DNA of 64,000 nucleotides from Chitinophaga hostae. Lineage in GTDB: Bacteria; Bacteroidota; Bacteroidia; Chitinophagales; Chitinophagaceae. The first letter of the stretch is position 1; each line of letters begins with the position of its first letter. A program made the translations under genes and the position numbers. The notes beneath the pieces are model-generated. The model had not been told where the DNA came from. It searched no databases and saw only the letters and a list, made by a program, of their open reading frames with translations. Positions 43,401-52,092 of this stretch are shown here, one piece after another. The stretch is taken from NCBI RefSeq assembly GCF_018224885.1, contig NZ_JAGTXB010000017.1, positions 1 through 64,000 on the forward strand, written 5' to 3'.

Positions 43401-46400
43401 TCTTAGCGGCCCCGTTTTTAAACGTATAGGCATAATGGTGCCATGCGTTCAGGTCAACATATGCCGCCGGCACGAGGAGTCTTGAATTAGTGTTGTTGGC
43501 TACGCCTATATTCAAACCGCCGCCGCTGTCGGCATGCGCCAGGAAGGCGCCCCATCCGTTGCCGATGCTCTGGTTATAGTTTTTAAATGATCTTGGTTTC
43601 AGCCACCATTCAATAGTAAACTCAGTGGGTTGCCAGTTCAGGTTTTGCACCTCCAGGTAATCGCCATTACCATCGAAGTTCATCGCCTTTCCTGCAGTAA
43701 CTTCCACCGGAACGGCTTCCTGTTTCAGCGCAACGCTGTCCAGTACAGTAGCGCCGGCGCTGATGCGAATGTTGCCCTGGTATATGCCAGCCGTGTCGGG
43801 TACAAAACGAACAAATACTTTCGCCTGCTGCAGTGTTCCTCCTGTGGTGGTGATATTAAGCGCAGCCGTTGAATTAACGTAAGCAGTATCATTCACAGAT
43901 ATTTCAAAACCCCCGGGCGCGGTGATGCTGACGGTTGACGGCAGGTTGGCGCCCGACAGGGTAAACTGCTGCGGCCTGGTAACCACGCCTGCTCTCACAT
44001 CTGCCAGCGTAAGCGAATCTGCTGAACCATACATAAACGGCTGATCATCTTTCATCAGCAGGTATTGCTGGTAGCTGGTCTGGTTATTAATGGTAACGGT
44101 ATTGGCTATACTGTCGGCTGCACCGGCAGCTCCGGAGTACTGCCATTTACCGTCGGTATAAGGCAATCTTGTAAACACCAGTATTTTACCCGGATTAACA
44201 ACATCGCCGGTATTGATACCTGCGCTCGTTTTAAGTGTCAGGTTCATGTTCACGGCGCCTGCTGTAGCAGCATAACGGTGTCCTATCCAGAATTCCCCTC
44301 CTACGCGGAAGGCCGATGGAGAGAAGCCGCTGAAGATCGCGGATGTAAGATCGATCTTTGAAAATGATGCCGGCTTACCATCCTGTGCATTGTAGAACGC
44401 CGTTACATCGGCCCCGTTGCCGAAAACAATGTTACCGGCAGCTTCTGTGCTGACATAGGTGGCGCCTGTTCCAAATGGATAGCCTGCCTTTACTTTCTGC
44501 AACGAACCGGTTTGCGAGAGCGCTGTTTTACCTTTCACCTCATAAGTTTCCGGTTCCATGTTGTCGAAGTTGACATAATAAACCAGTCCGGTTTCATTTC
44601 CTCTTAACGGGTGGTGCATATTTTCCCTGATCTGCGCTGCTGTACGTACGGTATTCCATATACGCACTTCATCCATTTCACCATTATAGTAAAAAGACGA
44701 TCCGTTTACACGAACACCCAGGCGTATGTTACCGGGCAGGGTGGTCAGTGCCCCTCCGGTGCTCCAGGAATCCCAAAGCGTACCATCGTAGTATAGTTCT
44801 GCAGTGGTATTGGCCGGGTTATAGGTAAGTGCCATATGATGCCATTCGCCTTTATTATTTGGCAGTGTATACGTACGGGTTACATTCCATAATGATAACT
44901 TCCACCCGTTATCACCGCCGTTGGTGGCCAGGGTAAAGTCGCCCAGCGTAGTGCCGGTGCCGCCGGCCAGGGTGATCGCTCCGCCGTCGCTGTTATATAC
45001 GCTGGTTTTTACCCAGCATTCGATGGTTCTTGGTTTGTTACCATTCACCGCATCGTTGGTTCCCAGTGTCATTGTTTCTGCACCATTAAATTTCATGGAG
45101 TTACCCGGGGCCGGCTGGAAGCTGTGGTCGTCGCCGAATGCATCTATGCCATCCAATTTACCTTTGAGGCGATAGTGCCAGGTTTCACCTGATTGAATGC
45201 CAATAGGTACCCATTGTTGCAGCGGGGTAAAACTGGTACCGGTAAAGGTGCCAGGTATAGTGAATACCGATCCATATGCGGTGGTGGGACCATATTCAAA
45301 AGTCACGGCGCTAAGCGTTTTACCTAAGGCGTTCACGCTGCCGGTCAGTAGCACACTGTCTTTCCTGACATTAAAAGCAACACCCGTGATAACACTGTTA
45401 CATTTAAAGAGTCCAACATCCTTCCGGATAGCATTACAGCGAAGCCCTGCCTCACCGTTCGTGCCAACAGCACGCACGGCGTACCATTCTTCCTTTGAGG
45501 CGTCGGGTGCGCTTACATTAAAGATCGTATCTGTGGTAGTGCCTATGGAGTCCATATACTTCTCCCCCAGCTTAAATATTTCATAATGTACACCTGTGGC
45601 CGGCACTTTATTCCACGACAGCTGCAGCGCATTATCGCATACCCAGTCTGTTTTAAAACCTGTTGGAACGGGCATCACATGCACCGCTGCGGATACGTTG
45701 GATTGCGCACCGCGTTTTACCCTTATCAGTATATTGGCAGCCAGGTTCGGGACATTCCATTTAAACTGCCGTTTGGCAGCAGCAATATTAGTGGCAATGG
45801 TATCCCAGGAAACGCCGTTATTGGAGGAGTATTCCAGGTCGAAATTTCCCGGTGTGCCAAAAGCATCCCAGCGGATATACTCCTGTTGGCCCGGCGCCAT
45901 TGATTCACCGCCCAGCGGGTAGCTCAGCAGCACTTCATCTTTAATGAACTCATATACCACGAAAAACTCCTGGGGGCCTTGTGGCACGTTAAAGCCGTCT
46001 ACAAATACATTGTAAGTACCGGCAGCAGGATTATCGATCGTTACCTGTTCCTCGTTATTGATATGATCCGTTTTCCTGGTAGGCAGCGCATTGAGGTTAA
46101 CTGCGTTGGCGGTGGTATCCAGTCCCCATGGCAATGTAGTACCGCCGGACGGATCGTTTACGGTTAAATCAAGATCGTTTACCAGGGCCTGGGCGGCACC
46201 GGGTGTGGCCTCATAGTCAGTCCAGTACACCATTACGCGCAGCTGTGCCGTACCTGCGGGCACTACAACGGGAAAGCTCTTACGGCTACCCTGTGCGATG
46301 CTGTCGGCCGCGAATCGCCTGTTTTTGATCGCCAGGTAGGCGCGGCGTACGTTTGGGCGGCCAAAACCGCTTTTAAAATCAATACCGGGATTATAAACAT

Positions 46401-47850
46401 CATCGGCAGTATTCATCATCACTGCTTTAATCAATGCGGCCGGTACCGGCGCCTGAAGTTCTGTTTTATAGGCCTGGGAAAGGATGGCAAAGATGCCGGA
46501 TATTTTCGGGGCTGCAAACGAAGTACCGCCCTGTCCTTCTATCGCCAGCTGCGGAACAATGCGGCCGTCGTAAGCAGGTCCCTTACAGGTCCAGTCGAGA
46601 AAATTATCTTCATAATCTGTGCCGCTGATTGTCAGGATATTCTTTGCGTTTTTGGCTTCGCCGGATATATTACCCCATCCGGCCATCCCGTTGTACTTAC
46701 CTCCCAAGGTCGTATAGTCGCCTACGTTACCGGAAGAATATACCAGCATCGCTTCGGGACGGGTACGTTCAAAATTATCGTGCTCCTGTGAAGTGCTGTT
46801 ATAACCCGCAGTAACGGTACGGTTATCGGTATTCCACCAGCCGTACGACATATTGGTGACGCGAATCTTTTTTACGGGATCATCATACAGTGTATAAGTA
46901 TTCTGTCCGGAAATGGCCAGTATATTAGCTCCCCAGGCATTGGAGCGGTCGCGCGGGTTGATGTTCCCTGCACCACCCAGGTAGCTGGCCACACCGGATG
47001 GATGGCTGGAGGGATCGCCGGGCTGATTGGTTCCGTCCATAACACGTCCCTGCAGATCCGGTCCTTTATACATGCCGTTTTCCCGGACCATCACATTTAC
47101 GCCGTCGCCATTAAACAATACACCGCCAAAACCAGAGTTTACATAGTTGGAACGCCCGAAGTCATTACTGAATATATCTTCCTTCCCGGGCTCGGCCACT
47201 TCTTTTTCCGGCATGGGGGCATCGCTTACAGGCTCAATAAACTTGATCTCTTTTACATTGACCAGCGAACTTAACTTATTTTGCGGCACCAGTATTTTCC
47301 ATTGCACAGGAGACGTGCGGTCAATAATAGTGGCATGCCGGAGGATGTTTTTCTCGGCAGCCACGGCATCAGCGCCCGTATAGAGGATTACCTGTACTTC
47401 TACATTATCTCCTTTCTTTGCATACGCAGGGATTTTCCCGTCAAACAGACCGGGAGATAGTTTCAGGCCTTCGTCGACCGGTAATATAGTACGCACTCCT
47501 AACCCCGACAGCTGATCAGCGCTTACCTCTTTTTTGAAATGGGCATAATAGGCCAGGTTAGGAAAATAGTCCAGCAAGGTAATACCCAGGCCTTTCAACG
47601 CAGCCCGCTGGTTTTCCGTGGGCAGCTGATCAAACTGTACCAGGAAATAGTCGTTTCTTACAAAAAACACCCTGGTATTTGCGCTATTGGAGCGGATAGT
47701 GTTATTGTCTACCCGGAATCCTTTTCCGGGAGTAAATTTTTTGTTGACATGAAGAATACGGTAGTCCCTTTCCCCGGGACCAGGTTGTTGCGCCTGTGCG
47801 AACAATGACAGCACACAACACCCTAAAAACAGGAGTAGCTTTGTTTTCAT
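40408..47850 (-). CDS. Giant T9SS-secreted S8 subtilase with LamG and HYR domains
   Basis: A 2480-residue secreted protein. Signal peptide (1-20); N-terminal prodomain-like region; subtilase domain (about 235-520) with His283 (SSHPSGVAS), Asn375 (YSSGN) and Ser444 (GGTSFAAP). The expected catalytic Asp is a Glu (Glu257, VMVRENG). A P-domain-like segment (530-635) and Fn3-like region follow. Three LamG-like modules come next; the second and third are near duplicates, each starting TIEWWLK and followed by a matching beta unit (PNGEVVVSKLNA and PKGEAVVSRLNA). Then come HYR-like domains, a SprB-type repeat (YTYKWSTGATAATAQV) and a type IX sorting domain (VSPNPSTQRFTLQLP to the end). It probably acts at the cell surface or in the medium, binding glycans while cleaving protein, if the altered triad is active. 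Confidence 0.9.
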   Translation of the reverse strand: MKTKLLLFLGCCVLSLFAQAQQPGPGERDYRILHVNKKFTPGKGFRVDNNTIRSNSANTRVFFVRNDYFLVQFDQLPTENQRAALKGLGITLLDYFPNLAYYAHFKKEVSADQLSGLGVRTILPVDEGLKLSPGLFDGKIPAYAKKGDNVEVQVILYTGADAVAAEKNILRHATIIDRTSPVQWKILVPQNKLSSLVNVKEIKFIEPVSDAPMPEKEVAEPGKEDIFSNDFGRSNYVNSGFGGVLFNGDGVNVMVRENGMYKGPDLQGRVMDGTNQPGDPSSHPSGVASYLGGAGNINPRDRSNAWGANILAISGQNTYTLYDDPVKKIRVTNMSYGWWNTDNRTVTAGYNSTSQEHDNFERTRPEAMLVYSSGNVGDYTTLGGKYNGMAGWGNISGEAKNAKNILTISGTDYEDNFLDWTCKGPAYDGRIVPQLAIEGQGGTSFAAPKISGIFAILSQAYKTELQAPVPAALIKAVMMNTADDVYNPGIDFKSGFGRPNVRRAYLAIKNRRFAADSIAQGSRKSFPVVVPAGTAQLRVMVYWTDYEATPGAAQALVNDLDLTVNDPSGGTTLPWGLDTTANAVNLNALPTRKTDHINNEEQVTIDNPAAGTYNVFVDGFNVPQGPQEFFVVYEFIKDEVLLSYPLGGESMAPGQQEYIRWDAFGTPGNFDLEYSSNNGVSWDTIATNIAAAKRQFKWNVPNLAANILIRVKRGAQSNVSAAVHVMPVPTGFKTDWVCDNALQLSWNKVPATGVHYEIFKLGEKYMDSIGTTTDTIFNVSAPDASKEEWYAVRAVGTNGEAGLRCNAIRKDVGLFKCNSVITGVAFNVRKDSVLLTGSVNALGKTLSAVTFEYGPTTAYGSVFTIPGTFTGTSFTPLQQWVPIGIQSGETWHYRLKGKLDGIDAFGDDHSFQPAPGNSMKFNGAETMTLGTNDAVNGNKPRTIECWVKTSVYNSDGGAITLAGGTGTTLGDFTLATNGGDNGWKLSLWNVTRTYTLPNNKGEWHHMALTYNPANTTAELYYDGTLWDSWSTGGALTTLPGNIRLGVRVNGSSFYYNGEMDEVRIWNTVRTAAQIRENMHHPLRGNETGLVYYVNFDNMEPETYEVKGKTALSQTGSLQKVKAGYPFGTGATYVSTEAAGNIVFGNGADVTAFYNAQDGKPASFSKIDLTSAIFSGFSPSAFRVGGEFWIGHRYAATAGAVNMNLTLKTSAGINTGDVVNPGKILVFTRLPYTDGKWQYSGAAGAADSIANTVTINNQTSYQQYLLMKDDQPFMYGSADSLTLADVRAGVVTRPQQFTLSGANLPSTVSITAPGGFEISVNDTAYVNSTAALNITTTGGTLQQAKVFVRFVPDTAGIYQGNIRISAGATVLDSVALKQEAVPVEVTAGKAMNFDGNGDYLEVQNLNWQPTEFTIEWWLKPRSFKNYNQSIGNGWGAFLAHADSGGGLNIGVANNTNSRLLVPAAYVDLNAWHHYAYTFKNGAAKIYRDGKLIDSKTASSYPPNWTTFRIGANSADAIDGELDEFRMWTVEKTQQQIREGMHLTATGTEAGLKLCLQFQASQNGVVDISGNGYPVRLVNAVRTTSNAPIAKGVSETKQILSPGVTRFGQTGISLDFSATGTHPNGEVVVSKLNAVPANDLLPAAQDSTYWVINNYGSNAVFTGLTKLSISSGAGASGAGMYRLYRRGFNAFGNNWALNGKTVAATDSNVVFSFNAVDSLTSFGQFAFNKTTGIEQVDTLAGQAYKFDGSDAGIVVNGLNWKPVVFTIEWWLKANNAQSWNQQIGNGWGSFLAHANDDKSMSVGVANNAASRVEIPGAFSDLNTWHHYAFSFDNGVVNVYRDGQLVGTRTASSFPATWSGFTVNNTGGDGINGSLDEFRIWSTARTQSQIRENMYHTVDAGTAGLKVYLQGQGQPGAAFFTEVSGNAYIVAADSSVQHEASAAPVARGQSQSLTIDSAGRYHFDQVGLALKYQPGGGYPKGEAVVSRLNATPYAAPAGDVYHGQYWIIRSYGDSAATAVSTIALTNAVDSLHNLQLSNRAFNASGNWGVTANGATTEGNPDVAMGTAATDIRNKQLVFMQTSNAAPAFTAPANITVVRNDTCGYNAAPNVTGVPTAVQDDTDSLPVISYTDMMANGSCAANLVITRSWAARDNAGRWTRHAQTITVKDTTAPLINCKANAVRQVNSGGCTYTAAGTELDITASDHCSAVNFSYSLSGATTGNGVASLAGVAFHTGVTNVSWTATDACGNTGNCSYTLTVNNAQLSVTIPDAYAVKPGGEANTIYLGYGPSSLKLTTQVTGGKSPYTYKWSTGATAATAQVSPSSAGTYTYSVTITDANGCTAFVSKQVTVTDIRGGYQKVIICHKTGSGSSFTLNVNKTEVPTHLAHGDRLGACVAGATKLAAENDFRVIVSPNPSTQRFTLQLPAYGEGIAAVKVYDLNGRLVEEVRGTDKTIIFGERLMPGTYMVEVVQGKNRETITVIKM

Positions 47851-48355
47851 AATAGGATTACTTTTTCAGGAAATAAATTACACGTGGTACGTCGTTTCAG
47901 GGCATAGCATTGCCGTTCCGCCAGGTGATGGCCGTCGGAAATAATAAGCGATCAAAAACTACAGGTGCAACGGGTATCAGATCCTCAAGGCACGAAGGGT
48001 CCTGCGCAGTAAGTACAACGATAAATTTTGGATTTTCGGGTTCATTGATTTTGGTTTTGTTTCAGGAAAGATATATGTATGGCTACAACACCTGATGGGT
48101 GAAGGTATTCATCTACAGTACCAGATCCGGGAAATCAAACAGGCTTATTCAAAAAAGTTCATAGAAATTGGTATAAAGGTTTACTACTTATGATTTCATG
48201 TTCACCTTAAAATTACGCGTATAGTATTTTCTTGCTCGACAGATTTCAAATATAGCTTTTTTTATCAAAAAAATAAACTTTCCTATACCAAATCAGTAGA
48301 CTATTAAATTGGCGGCGTATTCAGACCAACGCACAACTTTTTTATACGAAACAAA
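47851..48355. other. Long divergent intergenic region, left part
   Basis: This is the first part of a 780-base gap between the subtilase and the metalloprotease. On the minus strand TATATTTG at 48254-48247 is a -7-like box facing the subtilase, without a well-spaced -33 TTTG. I find no convincing ORF, tRNA or hairpin. The sequence becomes strongly AT-rich from about 48100. Confidence 0.35.
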
Positions 48356-48385
48356 TTTGCCGAATAACATTTTGCTGTATATTTG
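48356..48385 (+). promoter_or_regulatory. Bacteroidota-type promoter upstream of the metalloprotease
   Basis: TTTG (48356-48359), 18 bases, then TATATTTG (48378-48385), a good TTTG-N18-TAnnTTTG match on the plus strand. Transcription would start near 48391, leaving a leader of about 240 bases before the metalloprotease ATG. A 73-codon reading frame crosses this leader but lacks an ATG start, so I do not call it a gene. Confidence 0.5.
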
Positions 48386-48630
48386 GAAACAACCTGACAG
48401 TTTTAATATTTCAAAAATTGCCAATTTAGTATGGAAACCTAACAACTACAATTCACAACGAGCGCACTACTTTATTGAAAACCAAGACCCGTATCGTAGC
48501 GGGGCGTACGCTGTCTGTTTGCTATTTTAGCAATCTGTCGATGACATCAACGATACAATGAACCATATTTTTATCGATTTTTCAATTCTCTTTTAACCCA
48601 AATCTCAAACCTTTATTTAAAAAGCAAATC

Positions 48631-49410
48631 ATGGAAAAGAAGCACCTATTATGTTACCTGTCTTTAATGGCAGCATTGGTAGCGGGTTGTAAAAAAACCG
48701 ACAACGCCCCTGCACAGATTGAAAACAAAACGGCCGTACAGGCCAGGGTATGCGTTGACAAACCTATGATTAAGGGAAACGTTACTACAGAGGGAGTAGT
48801 TGTAAAAGCCTCCAGGTGGCCCAACAAAAAAGTAATTACGGTTAAATTTCTAAATGGGAGCACATTCCTGAGAAGCAAAGTAAAAACATATGCCAAGGTA
48901 TGGGAAAATTATGCCAGCATCAAGTTTAACTTTGTTGCAGACAATCAGCCGGCTAATCTGAAAGTTAGTTTCAGCAATGATCAGCAAAGCTGGTCATATA
49001 TTGGCACTGATGCGCTGACAGCTGCACCCGGCAACGATGAATCCATACACTTTGGATGGTTTGATGATACCACAGACGACAGCGAATTCAGCAGAACCGT
49101 CACCCATGAATTTGGTCATGCTATAGGCCTGGCTCATGAGCAATCCAGTCCGGCGGCCAACATCCTGTGGAACAAACCTGTCGTTTATGCTTACTACGCA
49201 CAGTTTGGCTGGTCAAAATCGGATGTTGATTATAATGTTTTTTACAAATACAGCAGCCAGGTAACGCAGTACAGCAAATATGACCCCGCTTCTATTATGC
49301 AATATCCAATAGATAAAGGCTTTACTACAAATGGTTTCTCCGTAGGCTGGAATACAGTATTATCAGCAACAGATAAAAGTTTTATAGCTACGATATATCC
49401 TAAGATTTAG
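48631..49410 (+). CDS. Astacin-type zinc metalloprotease lipoprotein
   Basis: A 259-residue lipoprotein: MEKKHLLCYLSLMAALVAGC with lipobox, then a short prodomain. The active site HEFGHAIGLAHE (159-170) fits HExxHxxGxxHE, with zinc ligands His159, His163 and His169 and base Glu160. The Met-turn is DPASIMQYP (Met near 225). This is the M12A/metzincin pattern, and bacterial members are secreted and broad in specificity. The cysteine after the lipobox means membrane anchoring. Single gene, followed by a very large inverted repeat. Confidence 0.88.
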   Translation: MEKKHLLCYLSLMAALVAGCKKTDNAPAQIENKTAVQARVCVDKPMIKGNVTTEGVVVKASRWPNKKVITVKFLNGSTFLRSKVKTYAKVWENYASIKFNFVADNQPANLKVSFSNDQQSWSYIGTDALTAAPGNDESIHFGWFDDTTDDSEFSRTVTHEFGHAIGLAHEQSSPAANILWNKPVVYAYYAQFGWSKSDVDYNVFYKYSSQVTQYSKYDPASIMQYPIDKGFTTNGFSVGWNTVLSATDKSFIATIYPKI

Positions 49411-49416
49411 CTGTTA

Positions 49417-49534
49417 GCTGTTAGCTGTTAGCTTTTAATAAATGCAGCGTATAATAATGCGACAGTGATGACAATATGTTAATCTACGCCGCATTATTAT
49501 ACGCTGCATTTACTAAAAGCTAACGGCTAAAAGC
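49417..49534. repeat. Large inverted repeat, 45-bp arms
   Basis: The left arm (49417-49461) and right arm (49490-49534) are complementary at 42 of 45 positions, with the inner 23 bp perfect (TAAATGCAGCGTATAATAAT and onward), around a 28-base loop. The outer left arm is built of GCTGTTA/GCTTTTA heptads; three CTGTTAG units run from 49411. It starts directly after the metalloprotease stop and ends at the stop codon of a decayed gene on the other strand. It could be an oversized bidirectional terminator or a member of a dispersed palindromic repeat family. Confidence 0.85.
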
Positions 49535-49536
49535 TA

Positions 49537-49614
49537 TTATCGTGGTTGCTGCTGCGTTACGCAGTGAATCATTCCTCCATTTGCAAACAGGTTGCGGCAC
49601 CAGGAAAACGGCGC
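49537..49614 (-). pseudogene. C-terminal remnant of an agmatine deiminase
   Basis: Read on the minus strand, the segment encodes RNLFANGGMIHCVTQQQPR and then TAA (49539-49537). GGxIHCxTQQQP is the C-terminal catalytic signature of agmatine/peptidyl-arginine deiminases, the Cys being the nucleophile. Only about 18 family-like codons survive; an in-frame TAG at 49617-49615 and unrelated sequence lie upstream. This is the tail of a deleted gene that was once convergent with the metalloprotease. Confidence 0.7.
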
Positions 49615-49704
49615 CTACCTGTTTTTGTATGGGTTAGGTTTCACCATTGTTGTCATTGGATTGATCCTCCGACTCCGCCAAACGCCTTTTGAAACAATAA
49701 GTCC

Positions 49705-50178
49705 CTATTTTTTTGCGTGTTTGAGTATGATGTGACTCCGCTTGCCGGTACAATTCGGGCGGCAGCAACAAGTGTCGCCCGCAATGTAAGTATTGCTATA
49801 AATCACCTGGGGCGGAGCCTTTTCTTCTTTGGCCGTCGCCTCTTTTTTGGCATTAAAAACCGCGAAGAGCAAAAAGCCAATCCCCACCAGGAAGAATATG
49901 AGTTGGGCTACTGAAGAATTCATTGTAGCAGGTCGGTAAACATCCGGCGTTCCCTTATGCTGGCTGCCGGCGATCGATCCAAAAACCACGTAGCCGGCCA
50001 GTACTGACAAGATAAATAGCACTTCCGCCGTTGCCAACGCCCAGCCGATGAATTCGAGTTTCTCATAGAAGAATGCCGGCGCCAACAGAAACGCCGATGC
50101 CAGCGTGACCAGTAACTTGGTCTGTTCCATATAAGTTTTAACCGCTTCCTGGTGATGATCGTATGGGGTATTAGTCAT
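49705..50178 (-). CDS. Small membrane protein, unknown
   Basis: A 157-residue protein with three membrane helices (about 22-40, 47-67 and 88-106), a charged cytosolic N-terminus (MTNTPYDHHQEAVKTYMEQ) and a Lys/Cys-rich tail containing GDTCCCRPNC. No family recognised. It begins 21 bases after the next upstream gene on the same strand, suggesting a two-gene operon of unknown function. Confidence 0.6.
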   Translation of the reverse strand: MTNTPYDHHQEAVKTYMEQTKLLVTLASAFLLAPAFFYEKLEFIGWALATAEVLFILSVLAGYVVFGSIAGSQHKGTPDVYRPATMNSSVAQLIFFLVGIGFLLFAVFNAKKEATAKEEKAPPQVIYSNTYIAGDTCCCRPNCTGKRSHIILKHAKK

Positions 50179-50199
50179 GGTAAGGATTTTAAGTAGCCA

Positions 50200-50691
50200 T
50201 TATTTTTCTCTGCAAAAAGGAGGAATATTGCACCATTTTTTGAAAATACCGCGTAGTATGGAAAACGAAGTAGTACGGCCACGGGAACGTTTATCCAGGT
50301 AGGCGGGATCTTCTCTTGCCTCGTTCAGGATTTCGCGCACCGAGGAGCGCCAATCCTGCGCATTCAATTCTTCGAACTCACTCAGCTCCAGCAGCGGAAG
50401 AATGATCATGGACTTTGCCGTGTTGGTAAGCCTTATTTCCGACCGGTTTTCCCAGTCATTTATTTCCAGCATGATCTGTTCCAAAGCGGAAGGCTCTCCG
50501 GAAGCCAGGTCGTTCGACAACCGCTGATTTTTGAGCCACTCTTCATAGTTACGTGCCTCCTCGCTCAGTTGTTTCCTTTTCAGGTAGGACCTCACATCCC
50601 GCCAGGCATAATAAAGCATCACTAAAAACAGGAAAGGCACGATCAGGGTGGCCCATTGCATGGCCAGGAAAGTACTGAATTTTACATCCAT
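50200..50691 (-). CDS. Membrane-anchored protein, unknown
   Basis: A 163-residue protein with one N-terminal membrane helix (about 12-30), then a charged, probably helical cytoplasmic domain (RKQLSEEARNYEEWLKNQRL). It ends CNIPPFCREK. No motif is recognised. It is the first gene of a pair with the three-helix protein downstream, and divergent from the AraC regulator. Confidence 0.6.
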   Translation of the reverse strand: MDVKFSTFLAMQWATLIVPFLFLVMLYYAWRDVRSYLKRKQLSEEARNYEEWLKNQRLSNDLASGEPSALEQIMLEINDWENRSEIRLTNTAKSMIILPLLELSEFEELNAQDWRSSVREILNEAREDPAYLDKRSRGRTTSFSILRGIFKKWCNIPPFCREK

Positions 50692-50965
50692 AAAATGCCG
50701 GTTATAACAGTTATGATAACGACGATAAAAACGGTATAAGTTTGTGTTTTCCTTTCTATAGCCTCAGCGATAAAATCCAGGGTATAAAAGATATTTCCTT
50801 ACTCGGGAACGGGGCCTTACATTGGGTTAAGGCTGTACATTGGATGTTAACTTTTCTAAGGTAACAGAAATATCGTAAACATCAAAATATTAGTAACCGG
50901 CTTTACGGGAGCTGTAACGATCTATTGACAAATGTATTACCTTGCTATTTCATTTTTTAAGTTAA

Positions 50966-51997
50966 ATGAAAGCAAACTCCATTAGTCCGTATTGGGTGGC
51001 CATGCCCGTGATGCGCAATTTGATAATGCTGGGAGCAAGAAATGAGCAGGAAGTAGCCGCCATTTGCAAAGCGGCAAATATTCATCCGGACGATTTAAAT
51101 AACATAGAAATGAAGGTATCACTGGAATGCAATATTGCCATTATGGAGGCGCTGTTGCAAATTTCCGGCGACGCTAATATCGGTTTACATTTAGGGGAAA
51201 AAGCCGCCCCTCCTATTATCGGCCAGGCCGGGCATCTGCAGCAGAGCAGCAGCGATGTACTTACGGCTTTCAAAAAAACAGTCTATTTCACCAGGACATT
51301 CACAGCACTATACGATTTCATTTATGAAGAAAAAGAGGACGAAGTGCTGCTTTATTTTGAGCCTGTACAACTTTGGAACGATATCGCCCCTGAGAGCGCC
51401 CGCCATGGGGTTGATATACCTTTTGCCGCCATTTTAAATTTCATCAGGGTCCTTTCCGGCCGGGTAGTATATCCTATCCGGGTACTGTACCGGTTTTCAA
51501 AAGTTAATGATACATCAGAGCACGAAAAGATTTTCAGGCGTAAACCACTGTTCAACAAAAATTGTAATTGTATTGTCTTTAAGAAATCAGACCTGGAAGT
51601 ACCAATACTTGGCTACAACCCGCAGTTAAACGAAATTATTGAAAATTTGCTGCATGAAAAACTAAGAACGGCTAATGAAGGAGTGCGGCTTACGGCAAAG
51701 GTAAAGGAAGCAATTCTTGGTAACTATCACTACGATTTTCCCCAGCTGGAAACTATTGCCCTGGCTTTGAATATGACCCCGCGTACCTTACAGCGTAAAT
51801 TACAGGAGGAAAATACCACTTACAGGGAACTAAGCGATACCATAAAATTTGAACTGGCTTCCGTGCTGCTAAAACATAATGAATTAAGTGTCGCTGAAAT
51901 TGCCTATAAGCTTGGTTATACAGAACCGGGTACTTTCCGGAAAGCATTTAAACAGTGGAGTGGGAACACTCCGCTGGATTACCGCGACAAAGCGTAG
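50966..51997 (+). CDS. AraC-family regulator with arabinose-binding-like domain
   Basis: A 343-residue regulator. Residues 10-215 match the OruR/PF12625 type of AraC N-terminal domain (LIMLGARNEQEVAAIC, MEALLQISGDANIGLHLGE). The C-terminal two HTH motifs are clear: LNMTPRTLQRKLQEENTTYR and LSVAEIAYKLGYTEPGTFRK, ending AFKQWSGNTPLDYR. The convergent neighbour is the alpha/beta hydrolase, which may be its target but no operator is visible. Confidence 0.9.
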   Translation: MKANSISPYWVAMPVMRNLIMLGARNEQEVAAICKAANIHPDDLNNIEMKVSLECNIAIMEALLQISGDANIGLHLGEKAAPPIIGQAGHLQQSSSDVLTAFKKTVYFTRTFTALYDFIYEEKEDEVLLYFEPVQLWNDIAPESARHGVDIPFAAILNFIRVLSGRVVYPIRVLYRFSKVNDTSEHEKIFRRKPLFNKNCNCIVFKKSDLEVPILGYNPQLNEIIENLLHEKLRTANEGVRLTAKVKEAILGNYHYDFPQLETIALALNMTPRTLQRKLQEENTTYRELSDTIKFELASVLLKHNELSVAEIAYKLGYTEPGTFRKAFKQWSGNTPLDYRDKA

Positions 51998-52092
51998 CCT
52001 CTTTCATTTTCACCGAAAACTTCCCCCTGCTATGGTTACGGTTATGCGTTCATTTCCTGTTGGCCGCTATATTATCACTGACAAGGCTATGA

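Noticed and set aside
43000..43700. Near-duplicate blocks at the DNA level suggesting a mobile repeat
   Set aside because: They are explained by tandem LamG domain duplication inside the subtilase coding sequence.
48309..48530. A 73-codon plus-strand frame in the gap before the metalloprotease
   Set aside because: It starts at TTG, crosses a promoter-like sequence, has no recognisable similarity and lies in AT-rich DNA; more likely chance or a decayed fragment.
49606..49735. Hydrophobic plus-strand frame as a gene
   Set aside because: No start codon, an upstream in-frame stop and overlap with a minus-strand gene end; kept only as part of the scar finding.
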